A stretch of 48,284 nucleotides of DNA from Vicinamibacteria bacterium (GCA_022820825.1 JAJEEU010000022.1:1-48284), one strand, 5' to 3'. Numbered from the stretch's first letter, positions 26,764 to 34,956 are shown. Notes: generated by a model not told the origin, from the letters alone. Numbers and translations: made by a program.

Positions 26764-27264
26764 ATGCGTGACCTGCTGGCGGTCGGCCTCGTCGTCCTGC
26801 TCGTCCTGCTGGCCCTGTCGATGGCCACCACCCTCCGGTGGCGCTACCGCGATCACGCGCGCATCCGCCGCCGGCTGCGCGACGAGGGCCGGAGCGTCGT
26901 CGCCGAGGTGCCGGTCGAGGACCGCCTGGAGTTCTTCAGCCAGGACGCCGGGGCGTTCTACTGGGCGGGACGGACGATCCCGAAGCGTGAGATTCGCGCC
27001 GCGCAGTTGCTGATCAGCGGCGCGCCGCTGGCGACCGTCCGCGCCCGCGGCGGCGCCGTCTCCGAAGCCCCGGACGGGACAGCCGTGGCCGAGATCGAGC
27101 GCGAGCGGTGGGATGTCGCCATCGACACCGACGCCGAGCGCGTACTCGTGGAGTGCGGCTCCATCCGCCAGCAGGTGTCGCAGGAGCTGGCCCGCAGCGT
27201 CTTCGACGCCGTGAAGCGCGCGGTCGAAGCGCACGACCGGAGCAACCGGCACGCTGAGGGCTAA
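26764..27264 (+). CDS. Hypothetical membrane-anchored protein, 166 aa
   Basis: I recognise no family. The protein starts with one strong transmembrane helix (about 4-23, LLAVGLVVLLVLLALSMATT), followed by a basic stretch (RWRYRDHARIRRRLRDEG). A soluble part with short beta segments comes next (SVVAEVPVEDRLEFFSQDAG, FYWAGRTIPKREI, TAVAEIERERWDVAI) and then a helical C-terminus. The basic residues after the helix put the soluble part in the cytoplasm by the positive-inside rule. No ribosome site precedes ATG 26764. It is divergent from thiI (39 bp) and its stop overlaps the ygfZ stop on the other strand by 4 bp (CTAA). Confidence 0.7.
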   Translation: MRDLLAVGLVVLLVLLALSMATTLRWRYRDHARIRRRLRDEGRSVVAEVPVEDRLEFFSQDAGAFYWAGRTIPKREIRAAQLLISGAPLATVRARGGAVSEAPDGTAVAEIERERWDVAIDTDAERVLVECGSIRQQVSQELARSVFDAVKRAVEAHDRSNRHAEG

Positions 27265-28334
27265 CCGGTCCGCGGAATAAACGGTAAACCCGTAACGACC
27301 GCGCCCGCGGGATTGCCGCCGAGCTCCACGTCGACCCGGGCGCCCGCCTCCGCCAGCGCCCGCGGGACGTAGCCCAGGGCGACTACGCGGTCCAGCATCG
27401 GCGAGACCACCGCGCTGGTCACCTTCCCCACCGGCCGGCCGTCATGGTTGATTTGAGCACCCCGGGCGGGGACTTGAACGTCCGGGCGTGCCGCATCGGC
27501 GGCCGCCCCCAGGGTGAGGCCGACGAGCTTGCGCGCGACGCGGCCGCCGCCCCGGTGCAGGACGCGAATGATCACTTCCTGCCCGACGTAACATCCCTTC
27601 TCGAGACTGATCGCGCGCCCCTCGATGCCCGCCTCCAACGGAATCGTCTCGGCGTCCATGTCCACCGGAAACGCGGGCCGGCCCGACTCGACGCGCACCG
27701 TCTCCGCCACGGCTGCACCGATCTCGGCGCCGCCGGCCGCCGCCAGCGCCGCGCGCAGCGCCCCGGCGTCGTCGCGCCCGGCGATCAGGGCCAGCCCCGG
27801 CACACCGAGCTCGTCCCCGCGGGCGGCCGCGACGGCCACGCCGCCGGCAGTCGCCTCCAGGCAACCGTGCGGTTCCAGGCCGCGCACCGCAGACGCCGTC
27901 TCCGGGCCGGCGCCCAGCCGCTCGAGCGCCGCCGCGGCCACGTCGAGCGCCGCCGGACCGTGGACGCCGTAACTCGCATGGGTGCCGCTCAGGTCGGCCA
28001 CGGTGGACTCTTCCGTGAAGATCAGGCTGTCGAGGCGGGCGGCCAGCGCCGGCGCCCCCGCGCCATCCACGTCGAGCAGGATGCGCTCGCCCAGGTTGAA
28101 CACGTCCATGTCGGCCAGCATGCGCCCCTGCGGCGTGAGATACGCCGCGTAGCAGCCGGCGCCGGCCGCCAGCCCGGTAATGTCGTTGGTCAGCAGTCCC
28201 TGCAGAAAGTCGGCCCGGTCCGCTCCCTCGACGGCCAGCAGGCCGCGGGTCGTGCGCCGGATCATGCCCGCGCCGCCGCGCACGGCGCGATACTGCTCTG
28301 CATTCATGGCCGCAGCAGAATTCTGGTGAGACAT
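27261..28334 (-). CDS. ygfZ: YgfZ/GcvT-like folate-binding Fe-S maturation protein
   Basis: YgfZ-type proteins bind tetrahydrofolate and help assemble or repair certain Fe-S enzymes. The 357-aa protein has the GcvT-like fold (FLQGLLTNDITGL at 43-55; YLTPQGRMLADMDVF) and the diagnostic KGCYVGQE motif at 246-253 with its conserved Cys. The C-terminal barrel follows (RKLVGLTL, GRPVGKVTSAVVSP). The start ATG 28334 has AAGGG about 9 nt upstream; an internal ATG ten codons on is less likely. It is divergent from the exported hydrolase with a 21-bp gap. Fe-S clients in this window include endonuclease III and the FrdB subunit, though no link to them can be shown. Confidence 0.9.
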   Translation of the reverse strand: MSHQNSAAAMNAEQYRAVRGGAGMIRRTTRGLLAVEGADRADFLQGLLTNDITGLAAGAGCYAAYLTPQGRMLADMDVFNLGERILLDVDGAGAPALAARLDSLIFTEESTVADLSGTHASYGVHGPAALDVAAAALERLGAGPETASAVRGLEPHGCLEATAGGVAVAAARGDELGVPGLALIAGRDDAGALRAALAAAGGAEIGAAVAETVRVESGRPAFPVDMDAETIPLEAGIEGRAISLEKGCYVGQEVIIRVLHRGGGRVARKLVGLTLGAAADAARPDVQVPARGAQINHDGRPVGKVTSAVVSPMLDRVVALGYVPRALAEAGARVDVELGGNPAGAVVTGLPFIPRTG

Positions 28335-28355
28335 ACGGGTCAACCCTTCAATGAT

Positions 28356-30059
28356 ATGCTGATGCCCGTGGAGTGCTCTGTCCGCCGGCTGGCCGGCGCC
28401 CCGGCCGGCGCACTGCTGCTGGCACTGCTCGGCGGCGACCCCGTCCACGGCCAGGAGCAGCCTGCGCCGGCCCCCGGTGAAGCCGTCTTCACCATCTTCG
28501 TCCGCTCCGTTCCGGTCGGGGTGGAGCGTGTCGGGGTAACGCACACGGACGAAGGCTGGCGGATCGAATCGATCGGCCAGATCGGGCCCCCGGTGGACCT
28601 CAACATCCGCGCGTTCCGCATCGACTACGACCGGGAGTGGCGGCCCGTCCGGCTCGACATCGACGGCGCGCGCAACGCCGACCAGTACACGGTGAGCACC
28701 ACGTTTGCGGACGGCTCGGCCACGAGCGAGATCCAGCAGGGCGAGGAGCTGGCCTCCGCCACTCACGCCGTCACCCCGGATGCCGTCGTGCTTCCGGATT
28801 TCTTCTTCGGCGCATACGAGGCGCTCGCGGCGCGCCTCCACGCCATCGGCGAGGGGGAATCCATCCCCGTGTACGTCGCACCGCGCGCGGAGATAACGGC
28901 CTCCGTGCGGGGTGTGCGGCGCCAGCCGATCCAGACGGGACAGATGCAGCTCTCGGCGCTGATCTACCGCACCGAGATGCACTACGACACGCAGCGGCTG
29001 GAGGCCGACGTCTGGGTGGACGCGAACCACCGCCTGCTGCGGGTGAACTTTCCGCTGCTGCAGCTCGACGTGGCGCGGCAGGATATGGCGCTGGTGTCCA
29101 CGCGCGTGACCGCGGGCGGCGACGCCGACGAGACGGACGTGCGCGTGCCCGCGCGCGGCTTCAGCCTCGCGGCCAGCGTGACGGCGCCCACCGGACACGA
29201 ACGGCCGCCGCGGGGCTGGCCCGCCGTGGTGCTCGTCCCGGGCACGGGACTGGTCGATCGCGACGAAAACCTGGCGGGCGTGCCGATCTATGCCGAGCTG
29301 TCCGCGTCGTTGTCCGAAGCCGGCTACCTGGTGCTGCGCTACGACAAGCGCGGCATGGGACAGAGCGGCGGCCGGGCCGAATCGGCGAATCTCGACTCGT
29401 ACGCCGATGATGTGCTGGCGGCGTTCAGATATCTCGAACGGCGGGACGACGTCGACCGCGACCGCATCATCGTGACGGCGCACGGAGAGGGTTCCTGGAT
29501 TGCGCTCCAGGCCGCGGCGCGCGAGAACGACATCGCCGCCGTGGCGCTGCTTGCCGCGCCGGGCACGCCGGGCGCCGAGCTGGTGCTGGAGCAACAGCAG
29601 ATCCGTCTGGAGGAATTCGAGACGCCGCAGGCGGAGCGGGAGCAGCAGATCGCCCTGCAGGAACGGATCGTTGCCGCCGTGCTGGGGGACGGCGAGTGGG
29701 ACGACGTACCGCAGAGCATGCGGCAGCGCGCCGACACGCCCTGGTTCCGCAGCTTTCTGGAATTCGACCCCGCGCAGGTCGTGCGCCGCACGCGCCAGCC
29801 CGTGCTGCTCGTCCACGGCAAGCTGGACCGGCAGATCCCGATAGAGCACGTGGACCGCCTGGAGCAATTGATGGAAGCACGGCGGCGGCGCGAGGCGACC
29901 CTGGAGGTCGTACGCCTGCCCGGCGTCGACCACCGGCTGCTCGACGCTTCGGCCGGCGCCATCGATCGGTACAACCAACTGCTCGAAAGACGGATTTCCA
30001 CCGCGGTCACTGCCGCGCTGGCCGACTGGATGGGCAGGACCGTCCCGGCGCGGCGGTAG
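28356..30059 (+). CDS. Exported alpha/beta hydrolase-fold protein with altered nucleophile elbow
   Basis: The 567-aa protein has a signal segment (about 13-33), an N-terminal beta-rich region of about 235 residues without a recognised domain, and an alpha/beta hydrolase domain from about 265. Fold landmarks are VVLVPGTGLVDRDEN (291-305, oxyanion loop) and LRYDKRGMGQSGGR (327-340). Asp491 in LVHGKLDRQIP and His526 in GVDHRLL complete the expected acid and base. The nucleophile elbow, normally GHSEGG, reads AHGEGS (375-380), so the Ser is replaced by Gly, with a Ser three residues later. It may be non-hydrolytic or use another residue. The start is ATG 28356 or 28362; neither has a good ribosome site. 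Confidence 0.83.
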   Translation: MLMPVECSVRRLAGAPAGALLLALLGGDPVHGQEQPAPAPGEAVFTIFVRSVPVGVERVGVTHTDEGWRIESIGQIGPPVDLNIRAFRIDYDREWRPVRLDIDGARNADQYTVSTTFADGSATSEIQQGEELASATHAVTPDAVVLPDFFFGAYEALAARLHAIGEGESIPVYVAPRAEITASVRGVRRQPIQTGQMQLSALIYRTEMHYDTQRLEADVWVDANHRLLRVNFPLLQLDVARQDMALVSTRVTAGGDADETDVRVPARGFSLAASVTAPTGHERPPRGWPAVVLVPGTGLVDRDENLAGVPIYAELSASLSEAGYLVLRYDKRGMGQSGGRAESANLDSYADDVLAAFRYLERRDDVDRDRIIVTAHGEGSWIALQAAARENDIAAVALLAAPGTPGAELVLEQQQIRLEEFETPQAEREQQIALQERIVAAVLGDGEWDDVPQSMRQRADTPWFRSFLEFDPAQVVRRTRQPVLLVHGKLDRQIPIEHVDRLEQLMEARRRREATLEVVRLPGVDHRLLDASAGAIDRYNQLLERRISTAVTAALADWMGRTVPARR

Positions 30060-30080
30060 CGCCGCCGGCAGCCTCCGCAC

Positions 30081-30368
30081 ATGTGGATCCTGCGCTCGCT
30101 CGATGCATCGCTTGCGGTCACGCTGCGCCTGCTGCCCGGCGCCGAGAAGACGGTCGGCCGCGGGACGGCTGCGGGCTTCTCCATCGACACTCCGCTGGTG
30201 TCGAGGCTCCACTGCACCCTCAGGGCAGCGGCGGACGAGCTTGTGATCAAGGATCTCGACAGCACCAACGGCACGTTCGTGAACGGCCGGCGGATCCAGC
30301 AGGCGACGCTCCGGGAGGGCGATCTTCTGCGCCTGGGCGGCGTCGAGCTCGTGGTGGTGCGCGAGTAG
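30081..30368 (+). CDS. Stand-alone FHA domain protein
   Basis: The 95-aa protein is almost entirely one forkhead-associated domain, which binds phosphothreonine peptides. Signature residues are VGRG (25-28), SRLHCTL (41-47, for SxxH) and DSTNGTFVNGRRI (59-71). There is no transmembrane helix or partner domain. The gene follows the exported hydrolase by 21 bases and probably shares its transcript. No Ser/Thr kinase gene is in the window, so its phospho-partner is elsewhere. ATG 30081 has only a weak ribosome site. Confidence 0.88.
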   Translation: MWILRSLDASLAVTLRLLPGAEKTVGRGTAAGFSIDTPLVSRLHCTLRAAADELVIKDLDSTNGTFVNGRRIQQATLREGDLLRLGGVELVVVRE

Positions 30369-30374
30369 CGGCGG

Positions 30375-31121
30375 CTATTTCCGCCGCGGCCGGGCAGGCC
30401 TGATCTCGACGTAGCTGGGCAGGCTGCGGGCGTCGTGCCGCAGCAGGTCGATCACCGTCCGCGCGACATCCCCGGCCGCGAGCTTCCAACCGGCATCCGC
30501 GGTCGGCCCGCCGCCGAACCGGGTGTCGACGGAACCCGGCGCCACGCAACTGACGCGTATCCCCTCGTGGCGCACTTCCTGCATCAGGGCGGTGCTCAAT
30601 GCGTTCACGGCCGCCTTCGACGCGCAATAGGCCGCGGCGCCCGCGAACGGATGGGACCCCGCAAGGCTGCTGACGTTGATGATCCATCCGCCGCCGCGCC
30701 GGCGCAGTGCCGGCACCGCCGCCCGGCAGCAGTGGAAGACGCCGTTGAGGTTCGTGTCGACCACCGCGCGCCAGTCGTCGAGGGACTGCGCCGCCAGATC
30801 CTCCCCGAAGCGGCCGATCCCGGCATTGTTGACCAGGATGTCCAGTCCGCCGAAGCGCTGCTCGGCCCGCTCGATCACCTGTTGCGCCTGTCCCGCGTCG
30901 CGAACATCGGTCTGGACGGTGTCGATCTCGCCCGGCGACTCCGTGCGGGGCGCCGCCGCCCGCGCCTGCTCGCTGGCGCGCGCCAGCGCCTCCGGCGACC
31001 GCCCGCAGATCACCACGCGGCTCCCGTGCGCAAACAGCGCTGCCGCCACGGCCGCGCCGATGCCGCGCGATCCGCCGGTGACGACCGCCACTCGATTGGC
31101 CAGCCTCTCAGAAGTGCCCAT
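30375..31121 (-). CDS. Short-chain dehydrogenase/reductase (SDR)
   Basis: The 248-aa protein is a classical SDR using NAD(P). It has TGGSRGIG (15-22) for cofactor binding, NNAG (98-101), catalytic Ser in NVSSLAG (149-155) and YxxxK as YCASK (165-169). Arg41 after the second strand (VVICGRS) favours NADP. The 3-ketoacyl-ACP reductase-like layout is generic, and the substrate cannot be told. The start ATG 31121 has no Shine-Dalgarno. TATTCT on the minus strand ends 8 nt upstream, so the mRNA may be leaderless. The gene converges with the FHA gene (6 bp apart) and diverges from the malate-dehydrogenase-like gene. Confidence 0.9.
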   Translation of the reverse strand: MGTSERLANRVAVVTGGSRGIGAAVAAALFAHGSRVVICGRSPEALARASEQARAAAPRTESPGEIDTVQTDVRDAGQAQQVIERAEQRFGGLDILVNNAGIGRFGEDLAAQSLDDWRAVVDTNLNGVFHCCRAAVPALRRRGGGWIINVSSLAGSHPFAGAAAYCASKAAVNALSTALMQEVRHEGIRVSCVAPGSVDTRFGGGPTADAGWKLAAGDVARTVIDLLRHDARSLPSYVEIRPARPRRK

Positions 31122-31128
31122 GTGCAGC

Positions 31129-31135
31129 TAGAATA
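31129..31135. promoter_or_regulatory. Overlapping divergent -10 elements (SDR / MDH-like gene)
   Basis: TAGAAT (31129-31134, plus) ends 7 nt before the GTG of the MDH-like gene. TATTCT (31135-31130, minus) ends 8 nt before the ATG of the SDR. The two hexamers share five bases on opposite strands. Neither gene has a Shine-Dalgarno, so both transcripts should begin at or next to the start codon. Confidence 0.5.
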
Positions 31136-31141
31136 TCGCGC

Positions 31142-31999
31142 GTGTCCATCGTGGCCATCCTCGGCGCCGGCACGCTCGGCGGCGCGATTGCCCACAAGAT
31201 TGCCTCCCGCGGCCGCTTCAACGCGGTCCGGCTGATCGACCCGGCCGCCGGCATCGCCGCCGGCAAGGCGCTCGACATCCAGCAATCGGCCGCCATCGAG
31301 CGGTTCGGCACGCGGGTGACCGCGCACGGCGATCTCGATGCGGCCGCCGGCGCGGATGCAGCCGTGCTGGCGGACACGGCCGAGAGTGGGGACGCCGGAG
31401 AAGGGGGCAGCGCCGACGCGGCGGTGGATACCCTGCGGCGGCTGCACCGCTTCAACCACCGCGCGGTAATCGTTTGCGCCGGCGCGCCGCAACGGCCGGT
31501 GGTGGAGCGCGCGGTCACCGAGCTGGGCATTCCCCGGCGGCAGGTGATCGGCGCTGCGCCCGCCGCCCTGCAGTCGGCGCTGCGCGCAATCGTTGCGGTC
31601 GAGCTGCGCTGTGCGCCGGCCGACGTGTCACTGGCGGTGCTGGGCAGGCCACCCGAGCGTCCGGTGGTTCCCTGGAGCGAGGTCACGGCGCGCGGCTACG
31701 CGCTGAGCCGCCTGCTCGACGCGGCTGCCTTCGCGCGGCTGCAGGCGCGGGTGCCGCTGGTCTGGCCGCCCGGGCCGTATACGCTCGCCTCCGCGACGGC
31801 GCGCCTGTGCGAAACGACCGCCGGTCAGGCGGGAACGAGGGGCCTGGCGTGCTATGCGGTTCTCGACGGCGAGCTCGGCGCACGCGGCGTCGCCGCCGCG
31901 GTGACCGTGGAGCTGGACGCCGGCGGCGTGACGCGGATCATCGAGCCGGCGCTGACCGGGCGGGAGCTGGTGGCGCTGGAAACCGCGCTGGCCGGCTAG
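31142..31999 (+). CDS. Malate/lactate dehydrogenase-like protein lacking the catalytic residues
   Basis: The 285-aa protein has the Rossmann start of LDH/MDH enzymes (ILGAGTLGGAIAHKI, 6-20; Asp33 for NAD), and its length and strand order follow malate dehydrogenase. The active site is missing. The mobile-loop region with two Arg is replaced by a Gly/Ala/Glu-rich stretch (TAESGDAGEGGSADAA, 79-94). The Asn of TNPVD is absent (CAGAPQRP). The Asp/Arg pair of LDSARF reads LQSALR (143-148). The catalytic His of GGHGD is replaced in GRPPE (168-172). NAD binding may persist, but malate turnover should not. It starts at GTG 31142, without a ribosome site, 7 nt after TAGAAT. Confidence 0.8.
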   Translation: MSIVAILGAGTLGGAIAHKIASRGRFNAVRLIDPAAGIAAGKALDIQQSAAIERFGTRVTAHGDLDAAAGADAAVLADTAESGDAGEGGSADAAVDTLRRLHRFNHRAVIVCAGAPQRPVVERAVTELGIPRRQVIGAAPAALQSALRAIVAVELRCAPADVSLAVLGRPPERPVVPWSEVTARGYALSRLLDAAAFARLQARVPLVWPPGPYTLASATARLCETTAGQAGTRGLACYAVLDGELGARGVAAAVTVELDAGGVTRIIEPALTGRELVALETALAG

Positions 32000-32003
32000 C
32001 GTT

Positions 32004-32621
32004 TCAAGCGGTGCTGCCGTGGAGACTCAGCCCGTCCGCGAAGTCGCCCAGCCTCGCGCGCACCGCCAGGCGCCCCCTGTGGAGCCGTGACTTGAACGTC
32101 TCCGGCTTCAGGTGCAACAGCGCACTCGCCTCGCCCATCGACATGCCACGAATGTCGCGCAACACGACGGGCGCGCTGTAGATCGAGGGCATCTTCGCCA
32201 GCACGCCGGCCAACCGGCCCCTGAACTGCGCCTGGTACATCTCGTCGTCGGCGAGCGGCGAGCGGTCCGTCGCTTCCCTCTCGCGGCTCGGCGCTTCCGC
32301 CTCGGCGGGCGCTGCGAAATCGGCTGCCGGGATCTCGATGGGCCGGCCGAACCTCGCGTTCCTGAGTCGTGACATCGCCGTATTGAAAGTAATGCGGTAG
32401 ATCCAGGACGAGAGCGCAGCGTCGCCCCGGAACGTATCGATCTTCCTGAAGACACGCAGGAGCACGTCCTGCGTCACCTCCTCGGCGTCCCAGTCGTTCT
32501 TCATGTACGAAAGAGCGAGCTGGTAGATCTTCCGGCGGTAGGTCCTGTCCAGCTCACCCATGGCCGCGTCTTCGCCGCGCCGCAGCCGGCCCGCCAATTG
32601 CTGTTCCGCGTCTCTTTCCAC
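32004..32621 (-). CDS. RNA polymerase ECF sigma factor
   Basis: The 205-aa protein has region 2 (RKIYQLALSYMKNDWDAEEV, then FRGDAALSSWIYRITFNTAM, about residues 30-86), a linker rich in Ala/Glu, and region 4 with a helix-turn-helix (MSMGEASALLHLKPETFKSR, about 160-179). These direct RNA polymerase to a dedicated promoter set. No anti-sigma gene or transmembrane zinc-finger protein is adjacent: lipB lies 68 bp upstream and the convergent MDH-like gene begins 4 bp beyond its stop. It is therefore an orphan ECF, controlled from elsewhere or by transcription. Start GTG 32621 has GGAG about 10 nt upstream. TATAGA lies in the gap. Confidence 0.92.
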   Translation of the reverse strand: MERDAEQQLAGRLRRGEDAAMGELDRTYRRKIYQLALSYMKNDWDAEEVTQDVLLRVFRKIDTFRGDAALSSWIYRITFNTAMSRLRNARFGRPIEIPAADFAAPAEAEAPSREREATDRSPLADDEMYQAQFRGRLAGVLAKMPSIYSAPVVLRDIRGMSMGEASALLHLKPETFKSRLHRGRLAVRARLGDFADGLSLHGSTA

Positions 32622-32689
32622 TTCCGCTCTCTCCGTTCCTGCTCTCTATAAACACGGAACGGGCACGGATTCTTCCCGGCGCCGGCATG

Positions 32690-33358
32690 TCAGCCGGCAG
32701 ATCGCCGCAGCGCGCGGCCGAACACGGCGCCGAACTCGCGCACCAGCAGCGGCTCGACCTCCGCGACGGAAACCGGACGCCCCGCCAGGGCCGCAATGGA
32801 CGTGACGCCGCGACCTCGGATGCCGCACGGCCGGATCAGGTCGAAGTAGCCGAGGTCCGTAGCGACGTTCAGCGCAAAGCCATGGCTGGTGACCCAGCGC
32901 GACAGGCGCACGCCGATGGCCGCCAGCTTGTCGTTGCCCACCCACACGCCGGTCAGGCCGGCGCAGCGCCCGGCCGCGATGCCGAACGCCCGCGCCGTGC
33001 CGATCAGCACGCTCTCCAGGTCGCGCACGTAGCGGTGCACGTCGCAGCGATCCGGCCGCAGATCGAGAATCGGATAGCCGACCAGTTGGCCCGGGCCGTG
33101 GTAGGTGACGTCGCCGCCGCGCGGCGCCTCGTGCAGTTCCACGCCGCGGTCCGCAAGCTCGCTCGGCGAGGCGAGCACGTTGGTCAACTGCCGGTGCGCC
33201 GACGCACCGAGCGTGACGACGTGCGGGTGCTCCAGCAGCAGCAGCGTATCCGGCACGCGGTTCGCCTGGCGTTTCGCGACAAGCTCCTGCTGAAGTGCGA
33301 GCGCCGTCCCGTACGGCACCATGCCCATGCGGCACACCTCGAGCGGCGCTGTTGCCAC
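32690..33358 (-). CDS. lipB: Octanoyl-ACP:protein octanoyltransferase (lipoate synthesis)
   Basis: LipB moves the octanoyl chain from ACP to the lipoyl domains of 2-oxoacid dehydrogenase and glycine cleavage proteins, the first step of lipoate synthesis. The 222-aa protein shows EHPHVVTLG (43-51), GGDVTYHGPGQLVGYPI (81-97) and the catalytic pair Lys144 (GNDKLAAIG) and Cys178 (RPCGI), so it should be active. Start GTG 33358 is preceded by TAGGAG, in which the TAG is the stop codon of the E2 gene, so the two genes are translationally linked. The E2 protein with its lipoyl-lysine is an obvious substrate, making this a coherent two-gene operon. Confidence 0.94.
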   Translation of the reverse strand: MATAPLEVCRMGMVPYGTALALQQELVAKRQANRVPDTLLLLEHPHVVTLGASAHRQLTNVLASPSELADRGVELHEAPRGGDVTYHGPGQLVGYPILDLRPDRCDVHRYVRDLESVLIGTARAFGIAAGRCAGLTGVWVGNDKLAAIGVRLSRWVTSHGFALNVATDLGYFDLIRPCGIRGRGVTSIAALAGRPVSVAEVEPLLVREFGAVFGRALRRSAG

Positions 33359-33364
33359 GAGCTC

Positions 33365-34555
33365 CTACAGGAGACCGGGATCGAACTGCTCGATGTTGCG
33401 TTTGACGGCCGCCATGAAGCGGTCCGCGGTCGCACCGTCGATTACCCGGTGGTCGAAGCCCAGCGTGAGGTACGCGCGCAGCCCGACGGTTACGGCGCCG
33501 TCGACGACCACCGGCCGCGGCTCGACCGCCCCCATGCCCAGTATGGCCAGTTGCGGCTGGTTGATGATGGGCATCCCGAGCAGCGACCCGAACGCGCCGT
33601 GGTTGGTGATGGTGAACGTGCCGCCTTCGACTTCGTGCGGCGCGAGGCGCCTGGTTCTGGCGCGCTCCGCCAGGTCGGCGATGGCGCGGCTCAGCTCCTG
33701 GACGCCGGCCTCGCGCGCATGCCTGACGACCGGTACGATCAACCCGTCGTCGAGCGCCACCGCGATGCCCAGGCCGACATCATCGCCGTGCACGATGTTG
33801 TCGCCGTCGAGCGACGCGTTGGCGACGGGCACCTCGGCCAGCGCGTCCACCACGGCCTTCGCGACGAACGACAGATAGGTGAGCTTCGCCCCGGCGGCCG
33901 CGTACTCCGCCTTGTGCGCCTCGCGCAACGCGGCGACCCGCGAGAAGTCCACCTCGAACACGGTATGCACGTGGGCGGAGGTGCGCCGGCTCGCGACCAT
34001 GCGCTCGGCAATCTTGCGCCGCATGGTCGACATCGCCTCCACGCGACCCGGGACCGCGGACCGGCTCTCGACGTAACGCAGCACGTCTTCCTTCGTGACG
34101 CGGCCGCCGGCGCCGGTGCCCTTGATTGCGGTGGGGTCGACGTTGTGCTCGCCGGCCAGCCGGCGCACCACGGGGGAGAGCCGGACCGTTGCCTGTCGCC
34201 TCCCGCCTTCGGCGGATGTGGATCGCGTTCCGCATTCGGCGGGCGCCGCGGCGCCGGCGTCCGCTTCGCGTCCGGGAGCCGCGGCGTCGGGGAGGGGATC
34301 CGTTCCGGCGGCGCCGTCCGCCGCTCCGATGACCGCCACCACGCTGTCGACCGGCACCGTTTCCCCCGCGGGCACCTCGATTGCGATCAGCGTGCCGGCC
34401 ACCGGCGAGGGAATCTCCGCATCCACCTTGTCGGTCGATATCTCGAACAGCGGCTCGTCGCGCTCGACGGTGTCGCCGACCGCCTTGTTCCAGCGGATTA
34501 TGGTTCCCTCGGCGATGGATTCGCCGAGCTGTGGCATCAGGACGTTGGTTGACAT
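33365..34555 (-). CDS. Dihydrolipoamide acyltransferase (E2) of a 2-oxoacid dehydrogenase complex
   Basis: This E2 carries the acyl group on lipoate and transfers it to CoA. The 396-aa protein has one lipoyl domain with the modified lysine in EISTDKVDAEI (Lys43) and an Ala/Pro-rich linker. The E1/E3-binding domain reads LSPVVRRLAGEH and GTGAGGRVTKEDVL (about 126-160). The C-terminal catalytic core has FDHRVIDG (His369, Asp373). One lipoyl domain and ENHG-type core segments fit a succinyl- or branched-chain-type E2; E1 and E3 are not in the window, so the complex cannot be named. The ribosome site is weak. lipB follows after 6 bp. Confidence 0.92.
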   Translation of the reverse strand: MSTNVLMPQLGESIAEGTIIRWNKAVGDTVERDEPLFEISTDKVDAEIPSPVAGTLIAIEVPAGETVPVDSVVAVIGAADGAAGTDPLPDAAAPGREADAGAAAPAECGTRSTSAEGGRRQATVRLSPVVRRLAGEHNVDPTAIKGTGAGGRVTKEDVLRYVESRSAVPGRVEAMSTMRRKIAERMVASRRTSAHVHTVFEVDFSRVAALREAHKAEYAAAGAKLTYLSFVAKAVVDALAEVPVANASLDGDNIVHGDDVGLGIAVALDDGLIVPVVRHAREAGVQELSRAIADLAERARTRRLAPHEVEGGTFTITNHGAFGSLLGMPIINQPQLAILGMGAVEPRPVVVDGAVTVGLRAYLTLGFDHRVIDGATADRFMAAVKRNIEQFDPGLL

Positions 34556-34562
34556 GACAGGC

Positions 34563-34581
34563 GCGTCTCAAACGGAGACGC
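34563..34581. other. Short hairpin between HU and E2 genes
   Basis: GCGTCTC (34563-34569), a five-base loop and GAGACGC (34575-34581) form a perfect 7-bp stem in the 103-bp gap. It lies 7 bases upstream of the E2 start on the minus strand. There is no T-run, so it does not look like an intrinsic terminator. If transcribed in the E2 leader it would sit over the ribosome site. Confidence 0.35.
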
Positions 34582-34659
34582 CTGCAGCGGCACGACGCCG
34601 GGCCGCCGGTGAAGTGGAACGAGGCGGGCGGCACCGGCGGGCCGCCCGCCTCCGGAGAC

Positions 34660-34956
34660 TCAGTCCGGCAGCACCGAATCCTTGAGCTGCTTCGCGATAC
34701 GGGCCTTGACGACCGTCTTGGCCGGAATGTCGATGGTCGCGCCGGTTGCCGGGTTGCGACCCTTGCGGGCGAGTCGGTTCTGCACCACCAGCTTCACCAT
34801 GCCGGGTAGCACGAACTCGCCGGAACGCTTCAACTCGCTCTCTGAGAGCTGACGGAGCTCTTCGAAGAACTCGCGCGCCTGCATCCGCTTGATGCCAAAC
34901 CTGTTGGCGAAATGAGAGAAGAGCTCGGACTTGCCCATTCTGCGGGCTTCAGCCAT
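34660..34956 (-). CDS. HU/IHF-family DNA-binding protein
   Basis: The 98-aa protein belongs to the HU/IHF histone-like family that bends and compacts DNA. The N-terminal helices (MGKSELFSHFANRFGIKRMQ) precede the sheet, and the DNA-binding arm contains the family signature GRNPATGATIDIPAKTVVK (66-84) with the intercalating Pro of RNPATG. Start ATG 34956 has AGGAGG at ideal spacing. A strong promoter lies at 35080-35052. The gene stands alone between that promoter and the E2-lipB pair; a read-through to E2 is possible since no terminator is evident. Confidence 0.93.
   Translation of the reverse strand: MAEARRMGKSELFSHFANRFGIKRMQAREFFEELRQLSESELKRSGEFVLPGMVKLVVQNRLARKGRNPATGATIDIPAKTVVKARIAKQLKDSVLPD

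Noticed and set aside
28335..30212. A long minus-strand open frame running upstream of ygfZ across the hydrolase and FHA genes
   Set aside because: The extension has unnatural composition, and the opposite strand encodes recognisable hydrolase and FHA domains. YgfZ starts with its own fold at 28334.
34563..34581. Hairpin as an intrinsic terminator of the HU gene
   Set aside because: The stem is only 7 bp and no T-run follows on the minus strand.
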